Below, one piece after another: positions 52,086-59,984 of a stretch of 64,000 nt of DNA. Made by a program: the position numbers and the translations under genes. Each line of letters starts with the position of its first letter. Position 1 is the stretch's first letter. Under the pieces are notes generated by a model, which was not told the origin of the DNA, did not search any database, and saw only the letters and a list, made by a program, of their open reading frames with translations. The stretch is from Bacteroidales bacterium (GTDB lineage Bacteria; Bacteroidota; Bacteroidia; Bacteroidales; VadinHA17): contig JARGFQ010000001.1 in assembly GCA_029210565.1 (NCBI GenBank), positions 188,656 to 252,655 on the forward strand, written 5' to 3'.

Positions 52086-53351
52086 TTATAGTATCAGGTT
52101 TGCTATCTCCTGTGCAAAAACAAGTATCAACAGCCCGATAGCCATCGAGATAGCCATGGGGATAATGCATTTCTTAAGTATCCTGAAATGATTTGGCTCA
52201 TCGATAATTTGTGATGAGTAAGCACAAAGCAGGGCAGGAGGAGGCATCAGGTCTCCCAGTGCAGCCATGAGCACCAGTACTGCCGTTACCACAAGGGTGC
52301 TCTTGCCGATAAAGACATAGACCAGCGGCACACCTATGATGGATGCCGAACCGTATGCTGAACCCATGAAAGGCATAAGGCCGGCTGCAAGGTATCTGAT
52401 TGCCTCCGGCAGACCAAGTGCTGTGACAGCCAGGTAACCGCGGACACCGGTCAGGGCCAGGATCTGCAGGAACATCCCAACGCCGACAAGGATCGCCATG
52501 ACTGGCATTGCACTTCTCAGTGCTTTTCGCGATACATCAATCAACTTCACACCCTTCTTTGTCAACAACCCGAGAATTGTTCCTATTATGAAAATCAGCG
52601 GCACACCAAGATGGGGTACAAATTCATGAAACCGTATCTCACCGATCATATACACAATGACGAAGATGATCGGTATATACAGTTTGAATCCGTATTTCTC
52701 ATCACCGGTAGAATCAAGGTATACCTTCACTTTGCCAACATTGTAGTCGGGAAGATACCTGAACCTGAAATAGAGCGCAGTGATCAGGGCAGGAGGCAAA
52801 GAGACGAGCAGAAGGGGCACGCCAAATCCGATATAGGGCATATCAACACCTCCGCCGATTATCATCACCGGAATGCTGATGGGGGGTGCTACCTCACCGA
52901 AAACAGCAGCCATTGCTATCAGGGCACCGACAGCCAGCCTCTGCATCCCGATGTTAATGAGTATAGGCGCGACCAGGGCACCGGTAGTCAGTATGCATGT
53001 TGACGACAAACCGGTAAGCATACCCGGGAACATGACAAAAAGGGTGATGAAGATTATCAGAAGGGTCGGCTGGCGGTGAAAGAGCCTGAGGATGCCCCTG
53101 CTTACCCCGGCAAGAGCCCCGGTCTCCTGCATCACACGCATGAAAATCATTGCTGTTGAAATAATCAGTATAGCCTCCAGAAAACCGAAGCCGCCCTCTA
53201 CCAGATGCCTTACCGGAAAACCCTGTCCCCCAATGAGAGCCCCCACAACAGCTGCCAGCATAAGAGATACACCTGCCGGCATCTTGAAAAGAAAAATGCT
53301 CAGGGCAAATGTTGCGAGCATGCATATGAAGATGATCAACTCAATACTCAT
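52086..53351 (-). CDS. TRAP-type large permease (DctM-like)
   Basis: A 421-residue protein with about 12 membrane helices and DctM-like features: LFKMPAGVSLMLAAVVGALIGG at the start and FGEVAPPISIPVMIIGGG in the centre. The usual binding protein (DctP) and small permease (DctQ) are not encoded nearby. It is the first gene of the minus-strand cluster and follows a sigma-54-like promoter by about 26 bases. It may carry glutamate or glutamyl peptides across the inner membrane; this is inference from context. Confidence 0.8.
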   Translation of the reverse strand: MSIELIIFICMLATFALSIFLFKMPAGVSLMLAAVVGALIGGQGFPVRHLVEGGFGFLEAILIISTAMIFMRVMQETGALAGVSRGILRLFHRQPTLLIIFITLFVMFPGMLTGLSSTCILTTGALVAPILINIGMQRLAVGALIAMAAVFGEVAPPISIPVMIIGGGVDMPYIGFGVPLLLVSLPPALITALYFRFRYLPDYNVGKVKVYLDSTGDEKYGFKLYIPIIFVIVYMIGEIRFHEFVPHLGVPLIFIIGTILGLLTKKGVKLIDVSRKALRSAMPVMAILVGVGMFLQILALTGVRGYLAVTALGLPEAIRYLAAGLMPFMGSAYGSASIIGVPLVYVFIGKSTLVVTAVLVLMAALGDLMPPPALLCAYSSQIIDEPNHFRILKKCIIPMAISMAIGLLILVFAQEIANLIL

Positions 53352-53377
53352 AAACAGAATTTATTCCGAAGGCCTGT

Positions 53378-53393
53378 TCCAAAAGCCATGCCA
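53378..53393 (-). promoter_or_regulatory. sigma-54-like -24/-12 promoter of the PGA cluster
   Basis: The minus strand reads TGGCATGGCTTTTGGA. Against TGGCACG-N4-TTGCA it keeps the -24 TGGCA, the G two bases later and the TTG at -12, with exact spacing; the final C of the -12 GC is G. The predicted start is near 53367, giving a leader of about 16 bases to the permease ATG at 53351. Confidence 0.55.
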
Positions 53394-53471
53394 TCATATT
53401 AAAAGGCTGGTATATAATATTATATGAACCATGATCACTCTTCAACATCTTTGCTTTGAGCTGAAACAGCC

Positions 53472-53486
53472 CATCTCGATGAGATG
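53472..53486. promoter_or_regulatory. 15 bp palindrome, possible enhancer site for the sigma-54 activator
   Basis: CATCTC-GAT-GAGATG is a perfect 6-bp dyad with a 3-base spacer, centred about 112 bases upstream of the predicted cluster start, the usual distance for an NtrC-type enhancer. It lies between the divergent genes at 53351 and 53807. The remainder of this 455-bp gap has no gene. Confidence 0.4.
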
Positions 53487-53650
53487 ATTCAGCACAGATT
53501 TCTGCATCTGACCTGACAGTACAGAGAGTATCATATTCTTGTCCGGGTCGCATTTGACTCCGGTGTTATTACTGAGATTTAAGAGGATATTGGCTACGGG
53601 CAGATTCCGAGCGGTATCATTTCGTTATTGTCAGCCTGCCCGTAATATGT

Positions 53651-53666
53651 TGGCCTGTTTTTTGAT
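53651..53666 (+). promoter_or_regulatory. weak sigma-54-like element ahead of the 53807 gene
   Basis: TGGCCTGTTTTTTGAT has GG and TTG at sigma-54 spacing but GA in place of GC at -12 and a C in place of A in the -24 box. It is 140 bases before the start codon. Confidence 0.25.
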
Positions 53667-53771
53667 CAGCCCATTGCCGTGAACAGGTTGGAGAGGATTG
53701 CATTTTAACTGATCACCGTCATTTTGCACTGTATTGCCATTAATTCTCCTGATCTCAGCAAACAACGATTC

Positions 53772-53809
53772 TAAATAACTGATGACATGTATAAATAACT
53801 GATGACATG
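53772..53809 (+). repeat. 18 bp direct repeat across the start codon of the 53807 gene
   Basis: TAAATAACTGATGACATG occurs at 53772-53789 and 53792-53809. The second copy ends in the real ATG (53807). The first ends in an ATG in another frame that meets a stop after three codons. Confidence 0.9.
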
Positions 53810-54745
53810 AAACATAAAAAATTTATGCTCCTTACACTTCTTATATTTCTTATTACGTCATCTGTCACTGCCCGGGAGCTTCCGGAAGCCGGAATGCCGG
53901 ACGAAGGTACCGGAAGCTACATAACCTTCCTGCCCGGCAACATGCCACTTATAATTTCAATACCCCACGGGGGTTACCTGATGCCTGATGAGATTCCTGA
54001 GCGGCCGTGTGTCAACTGCGCCAAGAACCAGGATATTTTCACCATTGAGATAGGGATGGGTATCCGTGATGCCATCCATAGAATGACAGGTTATTATCCC
54101 TATGTCATAATCAATAACCTTCACCGGACCAGGCTTGACCCTAACCGGAATATAGAAGAAGCTGCAGACGGAAACCGGAATGCCGGGGAGGCATGGCTCC
54201 TGTTCCAGGGTTATATTGACAGTGCCAGTGCTCTGGTAACCGGGGAATTTGAAAAGGGACTGTTCATCGATCTCCACGGTCACAGGCACAAGATCAGGAG
54301 GACAGAACTGGGATATCTGCTTTCAGCCGAGGAGCTTCAATTTGACGATGAGATGATAGATATGGGCACTTTCATTGAATTCAGCAGTATCAGGAACCTG
54401 ATCAGTACAAATTCCGGGGCACTCTCCTTTTCTCAGCTTTTACGGGGGCCTCTCAGCCTAGGCAGCATGCTCTGTGATCTCGGGTACACTGCAGTGCCCG
54501 GTTCAGAGATACCTTCTCCGGCACCCGGTGAGCCATATTTCAGCGGCGGATACAATACCACTCGTCATGGGTCGTCATCCGGAGGCACAATAGACGGCAT
54601 ACAGGTTGAGCTTGACCTGGATCTCAGAGTTGAACTGTCACGACGTGACAAACTGATTGAGGATCTGTCAAAGGTGCTGCTTGACTTCCTGAGAGCACAC
54701 TATTTTCCTGATTCCGCTTTTACCCGGTCTGTTGATGCCAGGTGA
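53807..54745 (+). CDS. exported N-formylglutamate amidohydrolase-like protein
   Basis: A 312-residue protein with a signal peptide (MKHKKFMLLTLLIFLITSSVTA) and the N-formylglutamate amidohydrolase fold: LIISIPHGGYLMPDEIPER (zinc His), NLHRTRLDPNRNIEEA and LFIDLHGHRHK (second His). Known members hydrolyse N-formylglutamate in the cytoplasm; this fold is related to aspartoacylases and, I believe, to phage PGA hydrolases, so a secreted form beside PGA genes may cut gamma-glutamyl bonds. It is the intact paralogue of the frameshifted gene at 35627-36795 and lacks the type IX tail. It is divergent from the cluster. Confidence 0.82.
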   Translation: MKHKKFMLLTLLIFLITSSVTARELPEAGMPDEGTGSYITFLPGNMPLIISIPHGGYLMPDEIPERPCVNCAKNQDIFTIEIGMGIRDAIHRMTGYYPYVIINNLHRTRLDPNRNIEEAADGNRNAGEAWLLFQGYIDSASALVTGEFEKGLFIDLHGHRHKIRRTELGYLLSAEELQFDDEMIDMGTFIEFSSIRNLISTNSGALSFSQLLRGPLSLGSMLCDLGYTAVPGSEIPSPAPGEPYFSGGYNTTRHGSSSGGTIDGIQVELDLDLRVELSRRDKLIEDLSKVLLDFLRAHYFPDSAFTRSVDAR

Positions 54746-54824
54746 AGAATAGCAGCCGGGTCCCTGCCGCACATCCAAATTTACAAAACGGGATTGTTCT
54801 TTCCTTGAAATTAATTATTATATT

Positions 54825-54832
54825 TACGTTTG
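54825..54832 (+). promoter_or_regulatory. candidate -7 element for the LytTR regulator gene
   Basis: TACGTTTG matches TAnnTTTG; a TTG lies 17 bases upstream at 54805-54807. The start codon is 150 bases downstream, giving a long leader with no structure I could resolve. Confidence 0.35.
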
Positions 54833-54982
54833 GATTGTATGAAACGGGTTCTATTTGATTTGGATAGAATAGAAGCTGTAAATCAAATACTTAATCGTCA
54901 TTTCTTCAACCTGTAGAATGGAGGAAAGAGTTTTTGTCATATTTCTGTTGCCCGCGAACAAATTTCAACCTAAGCGTTTGTA

Positions 54983-55693
54983 ATGAATTGTATAATTGTT
55001 GATGACGACCCCGTATGGCTCAGAACTCTGGAGGAGTTTGTAGGCAAGTCAGCATCCCTGACCCTGGTGGGGAGCTTCAGCGACTCACTGTCGGCCCGTA
55101 ATCTTCTAATGTCGCAGCGGGATATCGAACTGATTTTTCTCGATATCCAGATGCCGGAGATGGATGGCTTTGACTTCCTCTTAAGCCTGGAAAAGCCGCC
55201 TCACATTATCTTCGTATCGGGAAGCGAGGAGCATGCCTACAAGGCCTTCAACTACAACGGCATTGACTATCTCCTCAAGCCTATCAGTTACCCTCGCTTC
55301 TGCAGGGCAGTGGAGAAGATCATGAAGTACTACGCCCCTCGTAAGGCGCCGTCAACGGTGGGCGAAGAGGAGATATTCATCAAGAAGGCCTCATCACTGG
55401 TTCGGTTGAAACTCAAGGAGATACTCTATGTGGAGGCCCTCGAGAACTACGTGAGCGTCATCACCCGCAACGAGAAATACACCATTCATTTTACCATGAG
55501 AGCCATAGAGCAGCAACTCCCCTCTGAGCTGTTTGTGAGGATTCACCGTTCATACCTTGTCAATAAGAGTGTGATCAGGTCGATCAGCGAAAACAGCCTG
55601 ACTATCGCCGTGGGCAATACCCCAAAAATCCTGCCCGTCGGAAAGTCATACCGTGACGGGATCATGAACTACATCAACATAATGACGCGTTGA
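54983..55693 (+). CDS. LytTR-family response regulator
   Basis: A 236-residue regulator with an N-terminal receiver domain (phospho-acceptor in IFLDIQMPEMDG; Lys in YLLKPI) and a C-terminal LytTR DNA-binding domain (LYVEALENYVSVIT, FVRIHRSYLVNKSVI). In Bacteroidota these usually pair with a membrane histidine kinase of the 5TM/LytS type, but none is adjacent. Its stop codon directly precedes the start of the aminotransferase gene, so the two are one unit. Confidence 0.92.
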   Translation: MNCIIVDDDPVWLRTLEEFVGKSASLTLVGSFSDSLSARNLLMSQRDIELIFLDIQMPEMDGFDFLLSLEKPPHIIFVSGSEEHAYKAFNYNGIDYLLKPISYPRFCRAVEKIMKYYAPRKAPSTVGEEEIFIKKASSLVRLKLKEILYVEALENYVSVITRNEKYTIHFTMRAIEQQLPSELFVRIHRSYLVNKSVIRSISENSLTIAVGNTPKILPVGKSYRDGIMNYINIMTR

Positions 55694-56881
55694 ATGCCCT
55701 CGCTGAGGCAACTCTTCCTTGAACATATCGGTCAGACCTCTCCCTCACCCCTGATGCTTGAAATTGAGAGGGCGGAAGGTTCATTTCTCTACGGCAGCGA
55801 CGGGAAAGATTACCTTGACCTTATCTCCGGCGTCTCGGTAAGCAACACCGGCCACCGGCACCCCGCAGTGGTAGCCGCCGTGAAGGAGCAGGCAGACAGG
55901 TATATGCATCTCATGGTCTACGGCGAGGTGGTACAGAGTCCGCAGGTACGCTATGCCGCACGCCTTGGCTCGCTACTGCCCTCCTCCCTGGGATCGGTGT
56001 TCTTTGTCAACTCAGGCAGCGAAGCCATCGAAGGTGCATTAAAACTCGCACGCAGATATACAGGCAGGAATGAGATAATCTACTTCGGCAATGCATATCA
56101 CGGCTCCACCACCGGAGCCCTGAGCGTGCAGGGATCGGAACTGTACCGCAATGCCTTCAGGCCACTGATGCCCTCCACAACCATGGCTGAGTTCAACAGC
56201 CCCGCAGCGGAGGAGATGATAACGGGCAATACTGCCGCCGTGCTCGTTGAGCCGGTGCAGGCCGAAGCCGGGGTGATACAGCCGCGCGACACCTTTCTTG
56301 AGGGACTCCGCAATGCCTGCCACAGACATGGTGCCATGCTCATATTCGACGAGGTGCAGACAGGTTTCGGACGTACTGGCAGCCTCTTCTCACTCCTCAG
56401 GTATGATATAACACCTGACATCCTGGTGCTGGCCAAAGCACTGGGGGGAGGGATGCCCCTGGGAGCATTTATCTCCTCGGCAGAGATAATGTCTTCACTG
56501 ACACATGACCCCTCCCTCGGACATATAACAACCTTCGGTGGACACCCGGTCTGCTGCGCTGCAGGACTGGCATCACTGGAGGTGATTGTGGCAGAGGGGC
56601 TGGCAGATAAGGCCATGATGAAGGAACAGCTCCTGAGAAGTGAGCTGGCCGGAATGCCGTTCAAAGAGATAAGGGGAGAAGGACTCCTCCTTGCCGTCGT
56701 TCCCGAACACCCGGAGATCATCCCGGCCTTGGTGGCACAAGCCCCCGGGCACGGACTGCTGCTCGACTATTTTCTCTTCTGCGATACTGCTTTCCGCATT
56801 GCCCCGCCGCTTACTATCACTGACGACGAGATCCGCCTTGCCTGTCACCGTCTGAAGAATCTGACAGAAGATGTGCTATAA
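55694..56881 (+). CDS. class III aminotransferase (acetylornithine/ornithine type)
   Basis: A 395-residue PLP enzyme with class III motifs: FVNSGSEAIEGALKLARRYTGR, IFDEVQTGFGRTG and LAKALGGGMPLGAFIS, where the lysine binds PLP. Similarity to ArgD-like acetylornithine aminotransferases is evident, and other omega-amino acids are possible. It is not in an arginine cluster; it follows a LytTR regulator with no gap, which suggests regulated co-expression. Confidence 0.88.
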   Translation: MPSLRQLFLEHIGQTSPSPLMLEIERAEGSFLYGSDGKDYLDLISGVSVSNTGHRHPAVVAAVKEQADRYMHLMVYGEVVQSPQVRYAARLGSLLPSSLGSVFFVNSGSEAIEGALKLARRYTGRNEIIYFGNAYHGSTTGALSVQGSELYRNAFRPLMPSTTMAEFNSPAAEEMITGNTAAVLVEPVQAEAGVIQPRDTFLEGLRNACHRHGAMLIFDEVQTGFGRTGSLFSLLRYDITPDILVLAKALGGGMPLGAFISSAEIMSSLTHDPSLGHITTFGGHPVCCAAGLASLEVIVAEGLADKAMMKEQLLRSELAGMPFKEIRGEGLLLAVVPEHPEIIPALVAQAPGHGLLLDYFLFCDTAFRIAPPLTITDDEIRLACHRLKNLTEDVL

Positions 56882-57025
56882 GGCAGTCTCCAGCCGGCAG
56901 TCGGCCACCTTCGCCACAGCTACGGTGGCTGAAAGCAGTCAGCAGCCGGCAGTCAGTGCATAACCGGCTACTGAGGACTGAGAGCTGCCGACTGAAGACT
57001 GAAGACTGTGGACTGAAAACTGCCA
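56882..57025 (+). repeat. heptamer-type degenerate repeats (GGCAGTC / GACTGAA)
   Basis: Interrupted heptamers such as CGGCAGTC, AGCAGTC and GACTGAA fill most of the gap between the aminotransferase and htpG. The short cluster at 30256-30290 and words at 7512-7525 belong to the same family. No gene is supported here. Confidence 0.7.
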
Positions 57026-57096
57026 CCTTGTCATAGTTTCTGCCTCGGCACGCACTTTGTTTATCAGTGGCAGACTAATCAAGAAAACAATATAAT

Positions 57097-59148
57097 ATGG
57101 AAAAGGGTAAAATTGGAGTCACTACCGAGAACATCTTTCCGGTCATTAAGAAATTTCTCTATTCAGATCATGAAATCTTCCTGAGGGAGCTCGTCTCCAA
57201 CGCTGTGGATGCCACACAGAAGCTTAAGACGCTGGCCTCCGCCGGTGAATTCAAGGGTGAACTGGGCGAACTGCAGGTGCAGGTGAGCTTCGACAGCAAG
57301 AAGAAAACCATTACCGTGTCAGACAACGGCGTAGGAATGAGCGGGGAGGAGATAGACAAATATCTCAACCAGATAGCCTTCTCAAGTGCCAACGAGTTCC
57401 TCGACAAATACAAGGACCAGGCCAGCGGCCTGATCGGCCAGTTCGGGCTGGGATTCTATTCGTCATTCATGGTCTCCGACAGGGTTGAGGTGATCTCTAA
57501 GTCATCCCGTGAAGATGAACCTGTAGTGAAATGGACATGCGACGGAAGTCCCGAATATACACTGGAAGAGACGGTGAGAGAGAGGCAGGGTACCGATGTG
57601 ATACTGCACATCGACAAGGATTCCAAGGAATTTCTGGATGAGAACAGGCTGGAGGGCCTCCTGAAAAAGTACTGCAGGTTTCTTCCCGTGCCAGTCCAGT
57701 TCGGCAATGAGAAGGAGTGGAAGGACGGCAAGATGGTCGACACCGGCAAGCCGAAGATTATCAACAACACGCAGCCGGCATGGACACGCAAGCCCGCAGA
57801 GCTGAAGGACGAAGACTACAACAATTTCTATCGCGAACTGTACCCGATGGGAGAGGAACCTCTCTTCAACATCCATCTTAACGTCGACTATCCCTTCAAG
57901 CTTACGGGGATACTTTACTTCCCGAAAATCCGCAACAACTTTGAAATTCAGAAGAACAAGATACAGCTCTACTGCAACCAGGTCTATGTAACTGACTCCG
58001 TTGAAGGCATCGTGCCTGAGTTCCTGACCCTGCTGCATGGAGTAATAGACTCGCCTGATATCCCTCTCAACGTTTCCAGGAGTTATCTGCAGAGTGACTC
58101 CAGTGTCAAGAAGATCTCTGGCCACATAACCAAGAAGGTGGCAGACAGGCTTGCTGATATCTTCAAGAAGGACCGTGAGAACTTCGAAAAGAAATGGGAT
58201 GACCTTAAGCTCTTTATTGAATATGGAATGATCACCGAAGAGAAGTTCTTCGAGAAGGTCTCCAAATTTGCTCTCTACAAAAACAGTGACGGCAAATACT
58301 TTACGCTCGAGGAGTATGATAAGATCATTAGCGAGAACCAGACTGACAAGGACAAGTCGCTGATACATCTCTATACCACTGACCCCGTGGCTCAGCACAC
58401 CTATGTGGCCAAGGCTGCCGAAAAGGGATACGATGTGCTGGTGCTTGACGGACAGCTTGACACGCACCTCATCAACACCCTGGAAGCTAAGGATCCTTCA
58501 TCGAAGTTCGTGAGGGTTGACAGTGACGTGATAGAGAAGCTCATCAGGAAGGATGAGAGCCACACTTCAAAGCTTACCCAGCCACAGTCGGATGATCTGG
58601 CGAAGCTATTCCGCAGTCAGATTGCCGACAGTGACAAGGCCCATTTCCAGGTCAGGGCTGAGAGTCTTGACGAGAATGACCTTCCGCTGGTTATCACCCA
58701 GAGTGAGTTCATGCGCAGGATGAAGGATATGGCCCAGTTTGGTGGCGGCTATTCTTTCTACGGCGAGATGCCCGACAGCTTTGACCTGGTGCTGAATACC
58801 AACCACCCACGTGTTGTGGCGCTGGCCGAAGACCTGGAGGAGGAGCACGCTGACGAGCTGAAGAAGAACAGTGCAGGCATAGAAAAGACAAAGGTTGAGA
58901 TTGAATTTATGGAGCAGGAGCACAGCAAGAAGAGGCCGGAGGAGGTGCCCACGGTTGAGAAGGATGACCTGGAGAGGCTGAGGGGTGAGCTGAATCAGCT
59001 TGAGGAGAAGAGGAAGAGCATTCTGTCTGGCTTCGGTGAGGAGCATAAGACTGTAAAGCAGCTGATTGACCTGGCCATGCTGGCCAACAACATGCTCAAG
59101 GGAGAGGCACTGAGCGCTTTTGTAAAGCGAAGCATCAGCCTCCTCTAG
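57097..59148 (+). CDS. htpG: molecular chaperone HtpG (Hsp90)
   Basis: The 683-residue protein has the GHKL ATPase domain (LRELVSNAVDATQK, VSDNGVGMS, GQFGLGFYS), the middle domain and the C-terminal dimerisation part. Some of the linker (DLERLRGELNQLEEKRKS) looks coiled-coil, as in other Bacteroidota HtpG. It refolds client proteins under stress. It is a single gene with a clear terminator. Confidence 0.96.
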   Translation: MEKGKIGVTTENIFPVIKKFLYSDHEIFLRELVSNAVDATQKLKTLASAGEFKGELGELQVQVSFDSKKKTITVSDNGVGMSGEEIDKYLNQIAFSSANEFLDKYKDQASGLIGQFGLGFYSSFMVSDRVEVISKSSREDEPVVKWTCDGSPEYTLEETVRERQGTDVILHIDKDSKEFLDENRLEGLLKKYCRFLPVPVQFGNEKEWKDGKMVDTGKPKIINNTQPAWTRKPAELKDEDYNNFYRELYPMGEEPLFNIHLNVDYPFKLTGILYFPKIRNNFEIQKNKIQLYCNQVYVTDSVEGIVPEFLTLLHGVIDSPDIPLNVSRSYLQSDSSVKKISGHITKKVADRLADIFKKDRENFEKKWDDLKLFIEYGMITEEKFFEKVSKFALYKNSDGKYFTLEEYDKIISENQTDKDKSLIHLYTTDPVAQHTYVAKAAEKGYDVLVLDGQLDTHLINTLEAKDPSSKFVRVDSDVIEKLIRKDESHTSKLTQPQSDDLAKLFRSQIADSDKAHFQVRAESLDENDLPLVITQSEFMRRMKDMAQFGGGYSFYGEMPDSFDLVLNTNHPRVVALAEDLEEEHADELKKNSAGIEKTKVEIEFMEQEHSKKRPEEVPTVEKDDLERLRGELNQLEEKRKSILSGFGEEHKTVKQLIDLAMLANNMLKGEALSAFVKRSISLL

Positions 59149-59180
59149 AAGCATACCATATATATCACTATCAGTCCATA

Positions 59181-59206
59181 AGACGCCCGGTGAGGGCGTC
59201 TTTTTT
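59181..59206 (+). terminator. intrinsic terminator of htpG
   Basis: AGACGCCC / GGGCGTCT with a GGTGA loop and a run of T, 32 bases after the stop codon. Confidence 0.92.
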
Positions 59207-59308
59207 CTGCCCTGTAATTGCCGGGCAAGAATTTCTGTAGGGGTTCACGGCCGGAGGCCGGCCTGCGCGACTGTCACTGTTCTCCCGGTGGCGGGCCGGC
59301 CAGTCATG

Positions 59309-59833
59309 CTAGCCCATAATCCGGGCTATCTCTGCCTTGATATAGGCTATAGCGGTTTTTGTCGGCTCTGCATCCATCTCCATCACCTCCTCCAGGAGCA
59401 GCCTCGAGAGCTCCTCTCCGGTGGCTGTTGGAGGGAGTTGCGAGGCCACGCTGTTTACCAGCCTGACAACCGTTCCGCGCGCATTCTTTACCATCTCCCA
59501 GGCCTCATTAGTTATATAGATCTGCTGTGAAAGGTTGTGCTCATATTCACTCCTGACCCCGGTGACGAGGGCTGACTGCAGTTGCTGTGCAGTCATATCC
59601 GGTCGGGCAGTGCGCATGATGAGCGACTCAGGAGTGATGCGCTCCAGGAACAACACCACCCTCTCATAGGCCTGCAGTCGTACCGGCGTGATCGTCTTTA
59701 CTGTCTGCAGCAGCAGATCCTGTCTCCGCTTCTCCTGATCGTCGCGCAGCATGCTTCGTATGACAAGCCATGCCGTGAGCATCACCAGCAGCGCAGGAAG
59801 GAATATCTTGAGTAACTCCATGAAGGTTTCCAT
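59309..59833 (-). CDS. membrane-anchored protein of unknown function, conserved in Bacteroidota
   Basis: A 174-residue protein with one N-terminal helix (LLKIFLPALLVMLTAWLVI), a charged stretch, then a helical domain containing PVRLQAYERVVLFLERITPESL, which I recall as widespread in Bacteroidota proteins without a known role. The soluble part is probably cytoplasmic. It is transcribed divergently from the aminotransferase at 59985. Confidence 0.75.
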   Translation of the reverse strand: METFMELLKIFLPALLVMLTAWLVIRSMLRDDQEKRRQDLLLQTVKTITPVRLQAYERVVLFLERITPESLIMRTARPDMTAQQLQSALVTGVRSEYEHNLSQQIYITNEAWEMVKNARGTVVRLVNSVASQLPPTATGEELSRLLLEEVMEMDAEPTKTAIAYIKAEIARIMG

Positions 59834-59939
59834 TGTTACGGTAGTTTATGATCTTATGGGGTGCAAATTAATCAATTTTTCAGCCTTGAAACGGTGTTGT
59901 ATCCTGTTATAATCCCTTTTCTTTTTCACTTTTAACAAT

Positions 59940-59947
59940 TACATTTG
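59940..59947 (+). promoter_or_regulatory. candidate -7 element for the aspC-like gene
   Basis: TACATTTG matches TAnnTTTG 38 bases before the start codon. Confidence 0.45.
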
Positions 59948-59984
59948 GCCTTTTCCCAAACGACACCAACAAAAACCTGACATT

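Noticed and set aside
53341..53553. 70-codon minus-strand frame upstream of the permease
   Set aside because: It covers the promoter region and overlaps the permease start in another frame; no motif.
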